In this document: positions 1-5,420 of the stretch, piece after piece
Layout of the letters: each line of letters starts with the position of its first letter
Position numbering within the stretch: the stretch's first letter is position 1
Origin: an uncultured Gammaproteobacteria bacterium
GTDB lineage: Bacteria; Pseudomonadota; Gammaproteobacteria; Ga0077536
Assembly (NCBI GenBank): GCA_903866355.1
Contig: CAIPNE010000864.1
Coordinates: 1-9,317 of the forward strand
DNA: 9,317 bases
Direction of reading: 5' to 3'
The notes under the pieces: generated by a model
What the model was told of the DNA's origin: nothing
The model's database searches: none
What the model saw: only the letters and a program-made list of their open reading frames with translations
Made by a program: the position numbers and the translations under genes

Positions 1-211
1 CGACACGCGCGCCTACGACGGCTGCCGCCTATTTGATATCTGGGTCGACCAGAACAAACCCGGACGCGTGCTGTTCTACGAGATCTGGGACTCGCGCCCG
101 CACCAGGAAAAGTACCTAGCGTGGCGTGCTGAGACCGGCCTGATGGAAAAGCTCGGCCCGTTCCTGACTGCGCCGCCGACGATCAGCTATTTCGACAAAT
201 TCGACGGCTGA
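1..211 (+). CDS. ABM-fold (antibiotic biosynthesis monooxygenase-like) protein, 3' end only
   Basis: An open frame enters from the left edge (first full codon at 2) and ends at TGA 209-211, giving the last 69 residues. The core reads as an ABM-type dimeric alpha/beta-barrel half: a GC-x-x-F-D-I-W strand, the strand FYEIWDS, then a helix with HQEKYLAWR and a C-terminal YFDKFD strand. Families with this fold include quinol/polyketide monooxygenases and small heme or stress proteins; the substrate cannot be told from this fragment. It aligns well with the broken gene at 905-1197 (TR-x(3)-GC, WDSR-x-H, E-x-Y, FFD/YFD), so the two look like tandem paralogues. The N-terminal 30 or so residues, start and promoter lie outside the window. 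The identification of the fold is fairly safe; the function is not. Confidence 0.72.
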   Translation, partial: DTRAYDGCRLFDIWVDQNKPGRVLFYEIWDSRPHQEKYLAWRAETGLMEKLGPFLTAPPTISYFDKFDG

Positions 212-225
212 CGCAAACTTGCGCG

Positions 226-245
226 GGCGCCCCGCTGCGGGCGCC
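226..245 (+). terminator. GC hairpin after the first ABM-like gene, possible terminator
   Basis: Fourteen bases after the stop codon, GGCGCCC (226-232) pairs perfectly with GGGCGCC (239-245) around a 6-base loop. No T-run follows (GGCCACTAAAAG), so intrinsic termination would be inefficient; it may instead protect the 3' end. The sequence shows the stem; the role is inferred. Confidence 0.4.
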
Positions 246-607
246 GGCCACTAAAAGAGCGTTGCTAAGCAAGACCAAGCCGAGATATTTCAAGCAGCCG
301 TCACGCGTTCTAAATCTCTGGGATACGACAGCCGATCGGAATGGATGGTGCCCCCTCCCCGTAAATTGAGACGAGAAAACCTGACTAAGTAGCGTGATTC
401 TCAATCCTCACTCGGCTTAAGTTTAAGCCTAGCTAAAAATCGCGGAGAGCGATCAGGATGGTCCCGCACTGATGCTGAATCAGAATCGCTATGCGCCTGC
501 AGCTGGCTATCCAAATAATCAGTTGTACACGGACTGTCACCCAAAGTAGGCGGGAAAGTTCTTTGGAAAATTCCTGTGTTTGGACAACCCGTGGGCGAAC
601 AACCGCT

Positions 608-624
608 CCACCAAATCTTGGTGG
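608..624. other. Perfect 7-bp hairpin
   Basis: CCACCAA (608-614) pairs with TTGGTGG (618-624) across a 3-base loop, followed by TTTGG. It lies inside the inverted-repeat-bounded segment. It could be a weak terminator or part of a structured element; nothing more can be said. Confidence 0.35.
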
Positions 625-673
625 TTTGGTATCCGACCCACAAAGCTTTTGGTGCGCTAAGACAATCGTGTCG

Positions 674-693
674 CCAGCAGGGGTTGCTGCTGG
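674..693. other. Perfect 7-bp hairpin
   Basis: CCAGCAG (674-680) pairs with CTGCTGG (687-693) around a 6-base loop. It sits 50 bases right of another perfect hairpin in the same non-coding segment and just before the TGACTGTCAGTCA palindrome (701-713). Confidence 0.35.
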
Positions 694-904
694 TGAGCCG
701 TGACTGTCAGTCAGAACCCGAGCGTGAGGCGACCGCCGGGATTTTGGCGTGACAGTCCGTGGCCCGCGAGCCAGAATCCGGCGCTAACCAGCCGCACCCA
801 CTTGCCAGCGCGAGGCCAGTGAGCGCAGATTCCTGGGCGACCGGCAATACGCTTGCTGGCCGCCACGTTCGTCCATCGCCCCCCGAGAAAGCCCGAGGTA
901 CTCC

Positions 905-1197
905 ATGACTTGCATGGTCCACATCGAATTCCACGCCAGGCAAGAATCCGTCGAGAAACTGCTGGGCTGGTTACGCGAAATCCCGCCCGATACCCGGTGC
1001 CGGGAAGGCTGCGTCTCGGTGTCCGTTACGCGGAACCAGACGACCCGCTGAACTTCGCTTTCGTCGAACTGTGGGATTCGCGCGAGCACTACGAGCGCTA
1101 CTTCGTCTGGCGGCAGGAGCAAGGCGTACTCCAGCACCTCTCGACGATGGTGGATGGCGAAGCGATTTTTCGCTTCTTCGATATCGTCGGGCTGTAG
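905..1197 (+). pseudogene. ABM-fold protein gene broken by a -1 frameshift
   Basis: A start at ATG 905 has a GAGG motif at 895-898, 6 nt upstream. From it the frame reads MTCMVHIEFHARQESVEKLL and on through a TRCREGCVSVSVTRNQ stretch, then hits TGA at 1049-1051. The continuation is in the frame one base back: from about 1039 it gives DDPLNFAFVELWDSREHYER and on to FRFFDIVGL, ending at TAG 1195-1197. Joined at about 1039, the product (about 97 residues) is a complete ABM domain that aligns with the C-terminal fragment at the left edge (GC-x(8)-Q, ELWDSR versus EIWDSR, FFD versus YFD). One base appears to be missing near CCAGACGAC. This may be a true inactivating mutation, a programmed shift (no slippery heptamer is evident), or a sequence error. 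DUF3429 follows after 51 nt on the same strand. Confidence 0.7.
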
Positions 1198-1248
1198 CCG
1201 CCGGCAATTGGCATTAGCGTAAAGACACGCAGGACGAGGAGGGCACGC

Positions 1249-1692
1249 GTGGAGACAGAACAGACAAGTGTGCCGGTGAGCGCAGCCTGGCTCGGCGGGC
1301 TCGGCGCGGTGCCGTTCGTCGGGCTTGCGGGTGCGCTGCCCTGGCTTGCCGGGGGCATAAAGCCTCTCGTTGTCCAGGCTCTCCTGGCGTACGGCGCGAC
1401 AATCCTGTCCTTTCTCGGCGGTGTGCACTGGGGGCTCGCGATCAAGACCCCACCGGGAGATGGTTTGAAAGCCCGGCTGGTGTTGAGCGTGATGCCCTCC
1501 TTGGTGGCTTGGGTCGCCTTGCTGGCCGGCGCACAGCCAGGATTGATGCTGCTGGCTCTCGCCATCGCCGCCATGCTGTGGGTCGATTTGCGCGCCACGC
1601 GACTTGGGCACGCGCCGTTGTGGTATCCGAAGCTGCGGCTGCCGCTCAGCGCGATTGTCTGCAGTGCGCTGATGTTTGGCGCGTTGGCTTAA
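1249..1692 (+). CDS. DUF3429 domain integral membrane protein
   Basis: A 147-residue, strongly hydrophobic protein. The GTG start at 1249 is chosen because GAGGAGG (1236-1242) lies 6 nt upstream. About four to five membrane segments are visible: roughly 13-34, 40-64, 76-94, 97-113 and 131-147. Between them are the family-typical stretch YGATILSFLGGVHWG (48-62) and the loop LWYPKLRLPL (124-133). DUF3429 proteins are small inner-membrane proteins of unknown biochemical function (related to eukaryotic TMEM69) and are often found beside photolyase/cryptochrome genes, as here. The stop (1690-1692) is only 18 nt from the stop of the converging photolyase gene. It probably shares a transcript with the broken ABM gene upstream. 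A remnant of a second copy of its C-terminus lies near 4800. Confidence 0.85.
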   Translation: METEQTSVPVSAAWLGGLGAVPFVGLAGALPWLAGGIKPLVVQALLAYGATILSFLGGVHWGLAIKTPPGDGLKARLVLSVMPSLVAWVALLAGAQPGLMLLALAIAAMLWVDLRATRLGHAPLWYPKLRLPLSAIVCSALMFGALA

Positions 1693-1764
1693 AGGGCCAG
1701 CCCGTCCGCTTCAAGCGCGCGCCGCCAGTCCATCCAGAAACGCTGTCGCCTCCGCGAGGATCGC
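1661..1764. repeat. Intact copy of duplicated DUF3429/photolyase 3' junction
   Basis: This segment spans the last 10 codons of DUF3429, the 18-nt gap and the last 17 or so codons of the photolyase. It aligns without gaps to 4792-4895 in the same orientation, with 19 differences in 104 positions by manual count (about 82% identity). This is the functional copy, since both reading frames are intact here. Confidence 0.8.
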
Positions 1765-3243
1765 CGCTTGGCGTTCGGGCGCCCATCCGGCAAGCGTCCG
1801 GTATGGCATGGCGAGTCGTGGATTGCTTGAGAGCCGGTCCTTCTGCCGAATGAGGAACGCCCAGTAGAGGTAATTGAACGGGCAAGCCTGCGGTCCAGTC
1901 TTCTGTCTGACATCGAAAGCACAGTCCGCGCAGTAATCGGACATCCGATCGATGTAGGCCCCCGAGGCCGCATAAGGCTTGGAGGCCATCTTTCCACCAT
2001 CGGCGAACACGGCCATTCCGAGCGTGTTCGGCATCTCTACCCATTCGAAGGCATCGGCGTAGACCGCGAGGTACCAACGCTCGATTTCCCTCGGCGCGAT
2101 GCCAGCTAGCAGGGCGAAGTTACCCGTCAACATCAGTCGCTGGATGTGGTGCGCGTAGGCATCTCGCGAAGTGCTGGCGATGGCTTCGCGCAGACAGTGG
2201 AGATCGGTCTCGCCGGTCCAGTAGAACGCCGGCAGCTCGCGGGTCGCGTGCAGTGCGTTGCTGTCGGCATAGCCGGGCATCAGGGTCCAGTAGACGCCGC
2301 GCACGTATTCTCGCCACCCGAGGATCTGGCGCACGAAGCCTTCAACGGCGTTGAGCGGCGCCGCCCCGGCTTGCCACGCGGCTTCCGCAGCCCGGCACAC
2401 TTCAAAGGGGGACAGCAGGCCAAGGTTTAAGGCCGGCGCGAGGAGGGAATGGAACAGGAACGGACTGCCGGCCTTCATGGCGTCTTGGTAGTCGCCGTAG
2501 CGCGCTAGGTGCTGCGCGACGAAGTCATCCAGCGCCCGGAGTGCGTCGACGCGCGTCACGGGCCAGCCGAAATTTTCCAGCTGGCCGAAGTGTTCTGGAA
2601 AGCGCTGGGTGACGAGCGCCATCACTTCCAGCGTCGTCACATCGGGCGGAAAGCGCAGCCGGACGGGCGGGACCGTCCGCGCCGGCAGGCGCTTGCGGTT
2701 TGCCTGGTCGTAATTCCATTGGCCTCCCGCTGGCTGTCCGTCGTTCATCAGGATCCCGTGTTCACGCCGCATCTCGCGGTAGAAGTACTCCATCCGCCAG
2801 CTGCGCCGAGCACCCGCCCACTCGGCAAAGCGCGCTCGGCTCGCAAACCAGCGGGCATCGGCGCGGATTTCAACCGGGGTCGAGAACCGCGTAGCCCAGC
2901 TTTCCAGGCTGGACTGCACGCGCCACTCCGAGGCTTCGGTGACGACAATCCGGTCGGGCTGGTGGCGCGCGATCGCGCGTTCCACTTCGCCCGTGAGACT
3001 CCCGGTTTGGGATGCAGCATCAAGACTCACGTAGTCGACGGCCACGCCACGCGCACGCAGCGTTTGCGCGAAATGGCGCATCGCAGAGAGCACCAGCACG
3101 AGTTTCTGCTTGTGGTGCGGGACGTAGGTGCACTCCTCCAGCACTTCCATCATCAGCACCACATCGTGCTGCTCGTCGAGATCTGCCAGCGCGGTGAGGT
3201 CCGCCGAGAGCTGATCGCCAAGGACGATGCGCAGGACGCTCAT
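1711..3243 (-). CDS. phrB: Iron-sulfur bacterial cryptochrome/(6-4) photolyase (FeS-BCP, PhrB type)
   Basis: A 510-residue flavoprotein predicted to repair UV (6-4) photoproducts with light; some relatives act as photoreceptors. The N-terminal alpha/beta domain begins MSVLRIVLGDQL; the helical FAD domain follows from about 240. Cys350, Cys438, Cys441 and Cys454 are in place (TDLHC, YCADC, QAC). These are the numbers known for the [4Fe-4S] ligands of Agrobacterium PhrB, which also supports the ATG at 3243 rather than upstream in-frame starts. The HH pair at 365-366 (AYAHHIQRL) matches the active-site histidine region, and NTLGMAVFADGG (406-417) is typical. FAD and a lumazine antenna are expected from the family, not seen. 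The start codon overlaps the DUF2256 stop as ATGA and there is no clear ribosome binding site, so translational coupling is likely. It is last in the four-gene operon and converges on DUF3429. The repair substrate is inferred from family. Confidence 0.93.
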   Translation of the reverse strand: MSVLRIVLGDQLSADLTALADLDEQHDVVLMMEVLEECTYVPHHKQKLVLVLSAMRHFAQTLRARGVAVDYVSLDAASQTGSLTGEVERAIARHQPDRIVVTEASEWRVQSSLESWATRFSTPVEIRADARWFASRARFAEWAGARRSWRMEYFYREMRREHGILMNDGQPAGGQWNYDQANRKRLPARTVPPVRLRFPPDVTTLEVMALVTQRFPEHFGQLENFGWPVTRVDALRALDDFVAQHLARYGDYQDAMKAGSPFLFHSLLAPALNLGLLSPFEVCRAAEAAWQAGAAPLNAVEGFVRQILGWREYVRGVYWTLMPGYADSNALHATRELPAFYWTGETDLHCLREAIASTSRDAYAHHIQRLMLTGNFALLAGIAPREIERWYLAVYADAFEWVEMPNTLGMAVFADGGKMASKPYAASGAYIDRMSDYCADCAFDVRQKTGPQACPFNYLYWAFLIRQKDRLSSNPRLAMPYRTLAGWAPERQAAILAEATAFLDGLAARA

Positions 3244-3416
3244 GGGGTGGCTGGCGCGGGCCCGGGGCCAGAGGACGTGCGTGATCTGCTGCAACGTTGC
3301 GAGCAGTACTTCACCTGTGGCCAGTCGCGCGCCCACTTTTTCCGCCAGGCGAAAGCGCGGCCACAGGCGAGGCAGGTTTTCACGGGCAGATGGGCCTTGC
3401 GATGTGCCAGGGCCAT
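3240..3416 (-). CDS. DUF2256 small cysteine-rich protein (photolyase partner)
   Basis: A 58-residue gene easily missed because of its size. It reads MALAHRKAHLPVKTCLACGR, then FAWRKKWARDW and KYCSQRCSR. Cys15/Cys18 and Cys38/Cys42 form CxxC-x(19)-CxxxC, a likely zinc-binding pair, with the strongly conserved WRKKWARDW block between. This is the DUF2256 signature; the family is typically encoded right beside FeS-type cryptochrome/photolyases, and its role is unknown. It starts at ATG 3416, 4 nt after the dehydrogenase stop, and its TGA (3242-3240) overlaps the photolyase ATG, so the three are almost certainly co-translated. The last 14 residues are Ser/Pro/Gly-rich and probably unstructured. 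A zinc-dependent structural or DNA/cluster-assembly role is only a guess. Confidence 0.9.
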   Translation of the reverse strand: MALAHRKAHLPVKTCLACGRAFAWRKKWARDWPQVKYCSQRCSRSRTSSGPGPAPATP

Positions 3417-3420
3417 GGCC

Positions 3421-4149
3421 TCACCAGGGCACCGGTTCGCCGCGCCAGTCTAAGAAGCCGCCGCTGGCGCCCGCCGGAAGTTGGTCGATCACCAGCAGGA
3501 GATTGCGCGCGGCGTGCGCCGGCGAGTGGAGCTCGAGTCGTGCGGCTACGAACGGTGCAGAGAGCAGGGTGGTTACCGTGCCGGGATGGAGCGCGACGCA
3601 GAAGGCTTGCGGCGCCCGACGCGCCAGTTCAACGGCGGCAGTTCGGACCAACTGGTTGAGCGCCGCCTTCGACGCCCGGTAGGCATACCAGCCACCTAGC
3701 TGGTTGTCGCCAATGCTCCCCACCCGTGCGGAGAGCGTCGCGAACACCGCTTTGCCGGTTCGCGGCAGCAGCGGCAGCGTGTGTTTCATGATCAGCGCAG
3801 GTCCCGTCGCGTTCAGCGCGAAGGCACGGGCCATCTTCGCCGCGTCGATCTGGCGCAAGCTCTTCTCGGGGCCTTGGATCTCGTCGTGCAGGAATCCCGT
3901 CGCATCGATCACGAGACGGATCTCGCCGCGGGCAGCGGCGATGTGCGCGGCCGCCTCCAGCGTGGCTTCGGCCAGGAGATCGATGGCCGGCGCCGTGCTG
4001 CGGCTGAAGCCCAGCACTTGTGAGAACCGGTTCGAGGCCCGCAGCGCCTGGACCAGCGCAGCCCCGATCCCGCCCGTGCTGCCGAAGACCACGGCGATGC
4101 TTGCGGCTGGAAAGGACGCGAGTTCGGCTGCGGCATCCGACTGCGTCAT
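3421..4149 (-). CDS. Short-chain dehydrogenase/reductase (SDR), classical type
   Basis: A 242-residue Rossmann-fold oxidoreductase. The N-terminal cofactor motif is GSTGGIG (23-29, the TGxxxGxG variant). NATG at 113-116 stands for the NNAG structural motif. Ser140 (ATLSARVGS), Tyr157 and Lys161 (YRASK) form the usual catalytic set, and HPGTVTT (188-194) follows. The acidic or basic residue that would set NAD versus NADP preference is ambiguous: FSRS after beta-2 hints at NADP. ATG 4149 is chosen over an upstream start because the domain begins there and it forms an ATGA overlap with the DUF393 stop. The substrate is unknown. SDRs of this type recur beside photolyase, DUF2256 and DUF393 genes in proteobacterial light-stress clusters, suggesting a role in clearing carbonyl or oxidised products; that is inference. 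Confidence 0.88.
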   Translation of the reverse strand: MTQSDAAAELASFPAASIAVVFGSTGGIGAALVQALRASNRFSQVLGFSRSTAPAIDLLAEATLEAAAHIAAARGEIRLVIDATGFLHDEIQGPEKSLRQIDAAKMARAFALNATGPALIMKHTLPLLPRTGKAVFATLSARVGSIGDNQLGGWYAYRASKAALNQLVRTAAVELARRAPQAFCVALHPGTVTTLLSAPFVAARLELHSPAHAARNLLLVIDQLPAGASGGFLDWRGEPVPW

Positions 4150-4556
4150 TCGAGTCCGGCGCCATAGCGGGCAGCGCGTCTTGCGAGGGCTCGCCCGAAG
4201 TGCCTGGAAATTCCCGGTCTCACCCGCAGAAACAAGCGGTAGCCCATTTCCAGTAGGCCTAAGACGCCCGGCAGCGCCGCGACCCGGGCGGCTATCCGCC
4301 ACCCCGGTAAGCGCCGCCAGACCTCGACGAAGGCCGCCGCGCCAGAGACTAGGCTGCCGTTCTCGGCGCGCACGTGGAAGCGCTGCAGGGCGCGTACCCG
4401 ATCGAGATCAGCGGGCGTTACGGTCGATGGCAGGGAGACATCCACGAAGCAGAGCGCGCCGGTGTGATCGCGGCGTCGGTAGTAGTCGATCTCCGTACGG
4501 CACAGGGGGCACGCGCCGTCGAAGTACACGGTCGACCTTGCAGGCTCGGTAGTCAT
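4146..4556 (-). CDS. DUF393 / DCC-family thiol-disulfide oxidoreductase-like protein
   Basis: A 136-residue protein whose N-terminus reads STVYFDGACPLCRTEIDYYR. The FDGxCPLC signature, with Cys16 and Cys19, defines the DCC (YuxK-like, DUF393) family, a thioredoxin-like fold with a presumed redox-active CxxC. Further family marks are AFVEVWRRLPG (75-85) and a basic C-terminus. ATG 4556 is chosen because GGAG lies 6 nt upstream and the family begins there; longer upstream starts have no domain support. It is the first gene of the operon, with its stop overlapping the SDR start (ATGA). A promoter with AGATCC-17-CGTA lies about 97-123 nt upstream. The partner and substrate are unknown; a role in disulfide exchange under photo-oxidative stress is plausible from context. 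Confidence 0.88.
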   Translation of the reverse strand: MTTEPARSTVYFDGACPLCRTEIDYYRRRDHTGALCFVDVSLPSTVTPADLDRVRALQRFHVRAENGSLVSGAAAFVEVWRRLPGWRIAARVAALPGVLGLLEMGYRLFLRVRPGISRHFGRALARRAARYGAGLE

Positions 4557-4652
4557 GGGGTGCTCCAGAAAACAAGGCGAGGTGCCGGTATCGCGTTGGC
4601 CTGATGGATAGGCAAAAGATCCGGCGTGCAACCGGACGACTTCCAGCAGTCT

Positions 4653-4679
4653 TACGCGAGAACCACCCGTGCTGGATCT
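4653..4679 (-). promoter_or_regulatory. Candidate ECF-sigma promoter of the DUF393-SDR-DUF2256-photolyase operon
   Basis: On the - strand AGATCC (4679-4674) is followed after 17 nt by CGTAAG (CGTA at 4656-4653), leaving a leader of roughly 90 nt before the DUF393 ATG. The same layout, [T/A]GATCC-17-CGTA, precedes the monooxygenase at 5421 on the other strand, and both have GCCTG a few bases upstream of the -35. This resembles promoters of RpoE/ChrR-type (ECF11) sigma factors, which switch on photolyase and redox genes under singlet oxygen. The motif is seen; the sigma factor is inferred and not encoded in the window. Confidence 0.55.
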
Positions 4680-4702
4680 GTCAGGCGCCGCGCGTGCCCT
4701 CA

Positions 4703-4721
4703 ATCACGGACTCGACGTGAT
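4703..4721. promoter_or_regulatory. Inverted repeat upstream of the photolyase operon promoter
   Basis: ATCACG (4703-4708) and CGTGAT (4716-4721) form a perfect 6-bp dyad with 7 bases between. It lies about 24 bp upstream of the putative -35 of the - strand operon, a position suited to an activator. It is short enough to be chance. Confidence 0.3.
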
Positions 4722-4791
4722 CGACCCTCAGGAAGGGCGGGTAGAAGTGATGTAGCAACCGATGCTATTCGAGTTGAGGTATTCCACCGAT

Positions 4792-4895
4792 TCAGTGCAT
4801 TGGTGTTTGGCGCGCTGGCTTGAAGGGGCAGCCCGCTCGCTGCAAGCGCGCGCCGCCAGTTCAGCTAGAAACGCTGCCACCTCCGTGATGCTCGT
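4792..4895. pseudogene. Fossil of a second DUF3429/photolyase 3' junction
   Basis: The segment aligns gaplessly to 1661-1764 with about 82% identity. On the + strand it still reads SALVFGALA-stop (tail of DUF3429, compare SALMFGALA-stop). On the - strand it reads TEVAAFLAELAARA (tail of the photolyase, compare AEATAFLDGLAARA), but the photolyase stop TGA has become TGC and an in-frame TAA lies 7 codons before this tail. Weaker similarity with small gaps (an ERH versus ERQ codon run) seems to continue to about 4945. Many differences are synonymous or conservative, so the ancestor was coding and diverged under selection before decaying. It lies just where the second copy would start after a tandem duplication of the whole cluster. 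Confidence 0.75.
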
Positions 4896-5189
4896 CTTCC
4901 ATTAGTGGCGTTCCGATTCCAAGCGGTAAAACCATCAAGATCAGGCCGGCTAACGCCCCGCCGTTACCAGGGCCAGGAATCCCGCAACGGCAGAACGGAA
5001 AAATATGAACGGGTTCACGCCATGGGTGATGGCTAACTGAGGATGCGGGCGTGAGCGGCGGTAGTGGGGACGCGAACCAGCCCTCGGGCCTGAGGGCAAG
5101 CACATGCCAGTGTCGCGGCCCGTTCAGGCTGCGACAGGCAGAGCCCGAACCGGGATTTTCGTTTGGCGGTGCAATCTGTCGTTCGCAGT

Positions 5190-5242
5190 GAGCCTGTCCA
5201 AGTGCGCGTGATGGCACTACAAAATTGTGGAGCCTGTCCAAG
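5190..5242 (+). repeat. Two 13-bp direct repeats upstream of the monooxygenase promoter
   Basis: GAGCCTGTCCAAG occurs exactly at 5190-5202 and 5230-5242, 40 bp (close to four helical turns) apart. Both are followed by GC-rich sequence containing GCGCG or CGCGAG. The second copy ends 25 bp before the putative -35 at 5268. Same-face spacing suggests a binding site for an activator or repressor; no regulator gene is in the window. Confidence 0.4.
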
Positions 5243-5267
5243 CGCGAGGCGCCTGTCACGCCTGCAT

Positions 5268-5294
5268 TGATCCATTTCCCCCGCAACCGACGTA
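5268..5294 (+). promoter_or_regulatory. Candidate ECF-sigma promoter of the flavin monooxygenase
   Basis: TGATCC (5268-5273), a 17-nt spacer, then CGTA (5291-5294). The arrangement matches that of the photolyase operon promoter on the opposite strand, including an upstream GCCTG (5260-5264). It would give a leader of about 120 nt before ATG 5421. TGATCC is the -35 known for RpoE/ChrR-type sigma factors. The motif is directly visible; its use is inferred. Confidence 0.5.
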
Positions 5295-5420
5295 CGCTTT
5301 TAAGTCGCGCCTCGTCGCGTCTCATTATTGTGTCCGCCCGTCTCGTCCGTACCTGCCTGCCCACAGGTGGCGGCAACGCCGCCGGCCACTTCGAACATTC
5401 CCTGATTCAGGACTTCCCGC

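Larger units (their letters stand above)
528..761. mobile_element. Possible miniature inverted-repeat element (MITE-like), 234 bp
   Basis: CACGGACTGTCAC at 528-540 is repeated exactly in inverse as GTGACAGTCCGTG at 749-761. Reading inward from both ends the similarity continues with one bulged base (CCAAAGT versus GCCAAAAT), for about 20 bp of terminal inverted repeat. The interior has no gene but two hairpins and an 8-bp internal copy of the arm (GACTGTCA, 702-709). Such an arrangement fits a non-autonomous insertion element. No obvious target-site duplication flanks the arms, and no transposase is present to match, so the boundaries and nature are inferred. Confidence 0.35.
212..904. other. 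Gene-poor stretch between the two ABM-like genes
   Basis: No convincing coding region is seen on either strand: the open frames are short, rich in rare-looking residues and lack ribosome binding sites. The part from about 250 to 620 is visibly more AT-rich than the surrounding genes. It holds a GC hairpin just after the first gene, two strong short hairpins (608-624 and 674-693), a 13-bp palindrome TGACTGTCAGTCA (701-713), and a 13-bp perfect inverted repeat (528-540 with 749-761) that may bound a miniature element. A single TTGTACA (523-529), the half-site type used by LitR/CarH-like MerR regulators, occurs but alone it is weak. Confidence 0.6.
4557..5420. other. Non-coding divergent control region with gene fossils
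   Basis: These 864 bases separate the DUF393 start from the monooxygenase start. They contain the two putative outward-facing promoters, the fossil of the DUF3429/photolyase junction (4792-4895, perhaps extending to about 4945), and a pair of 13-bp direct repeats (5190 and 5230). The long - strand open frame across about 4861-5376 has no ribosome binding site or recognisable domain and crosses the fossil; it is judged spurious. A short hydrophobic stretch it contains (near 4915-4965, - strand) is noted but not interpretable. Confidence 0.6.

Noticed and set aside
523..529. TTGTACA as a LitR/CarH (light-responsive MerR regulator) site
   Set aside because: Only one half-site is present, with no matching inverted partner at the proper spacing and no gene start close by.
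1219..1225. CGTAAAG upstream of DUF3429 as a third ECF-type -10
   Set aside because: The hexamer 17 nt upstream is not GATCC-like, so the motif pair is incomplete.
784..1611. - strand open frame of 275 codons over ABM and DUF3429
   Set aside because: It is a shadow of the + strand genes, with low-complexity composition, no ribosome binding site and no domain.
3244..3336. N-terminal extension of the photolyase from an upstream in-frame start at 3336
   Set aside because: The extension overlaps the DUF2256 frame, has no family similarity, and the ATG at 3243 gives cysteine positions equal to those of PhrB.
2509..3453. Long + strand open frame of 314 codons
   Set aside because: It lies antisense to the photolyase and DUF2256 genes, whose domains and cofactor residues are clear. 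Its translation is rich in Arg, His and Pro and has no recognisable domain.
4861..5376. - strand open frame of 171 codons in the control region, with a hydrophobic stretch
   Set aside because: No start signal, no family, and it runs through the photolyase fossil in a different frame. The hydrophobic stretch is too short to support a gene.
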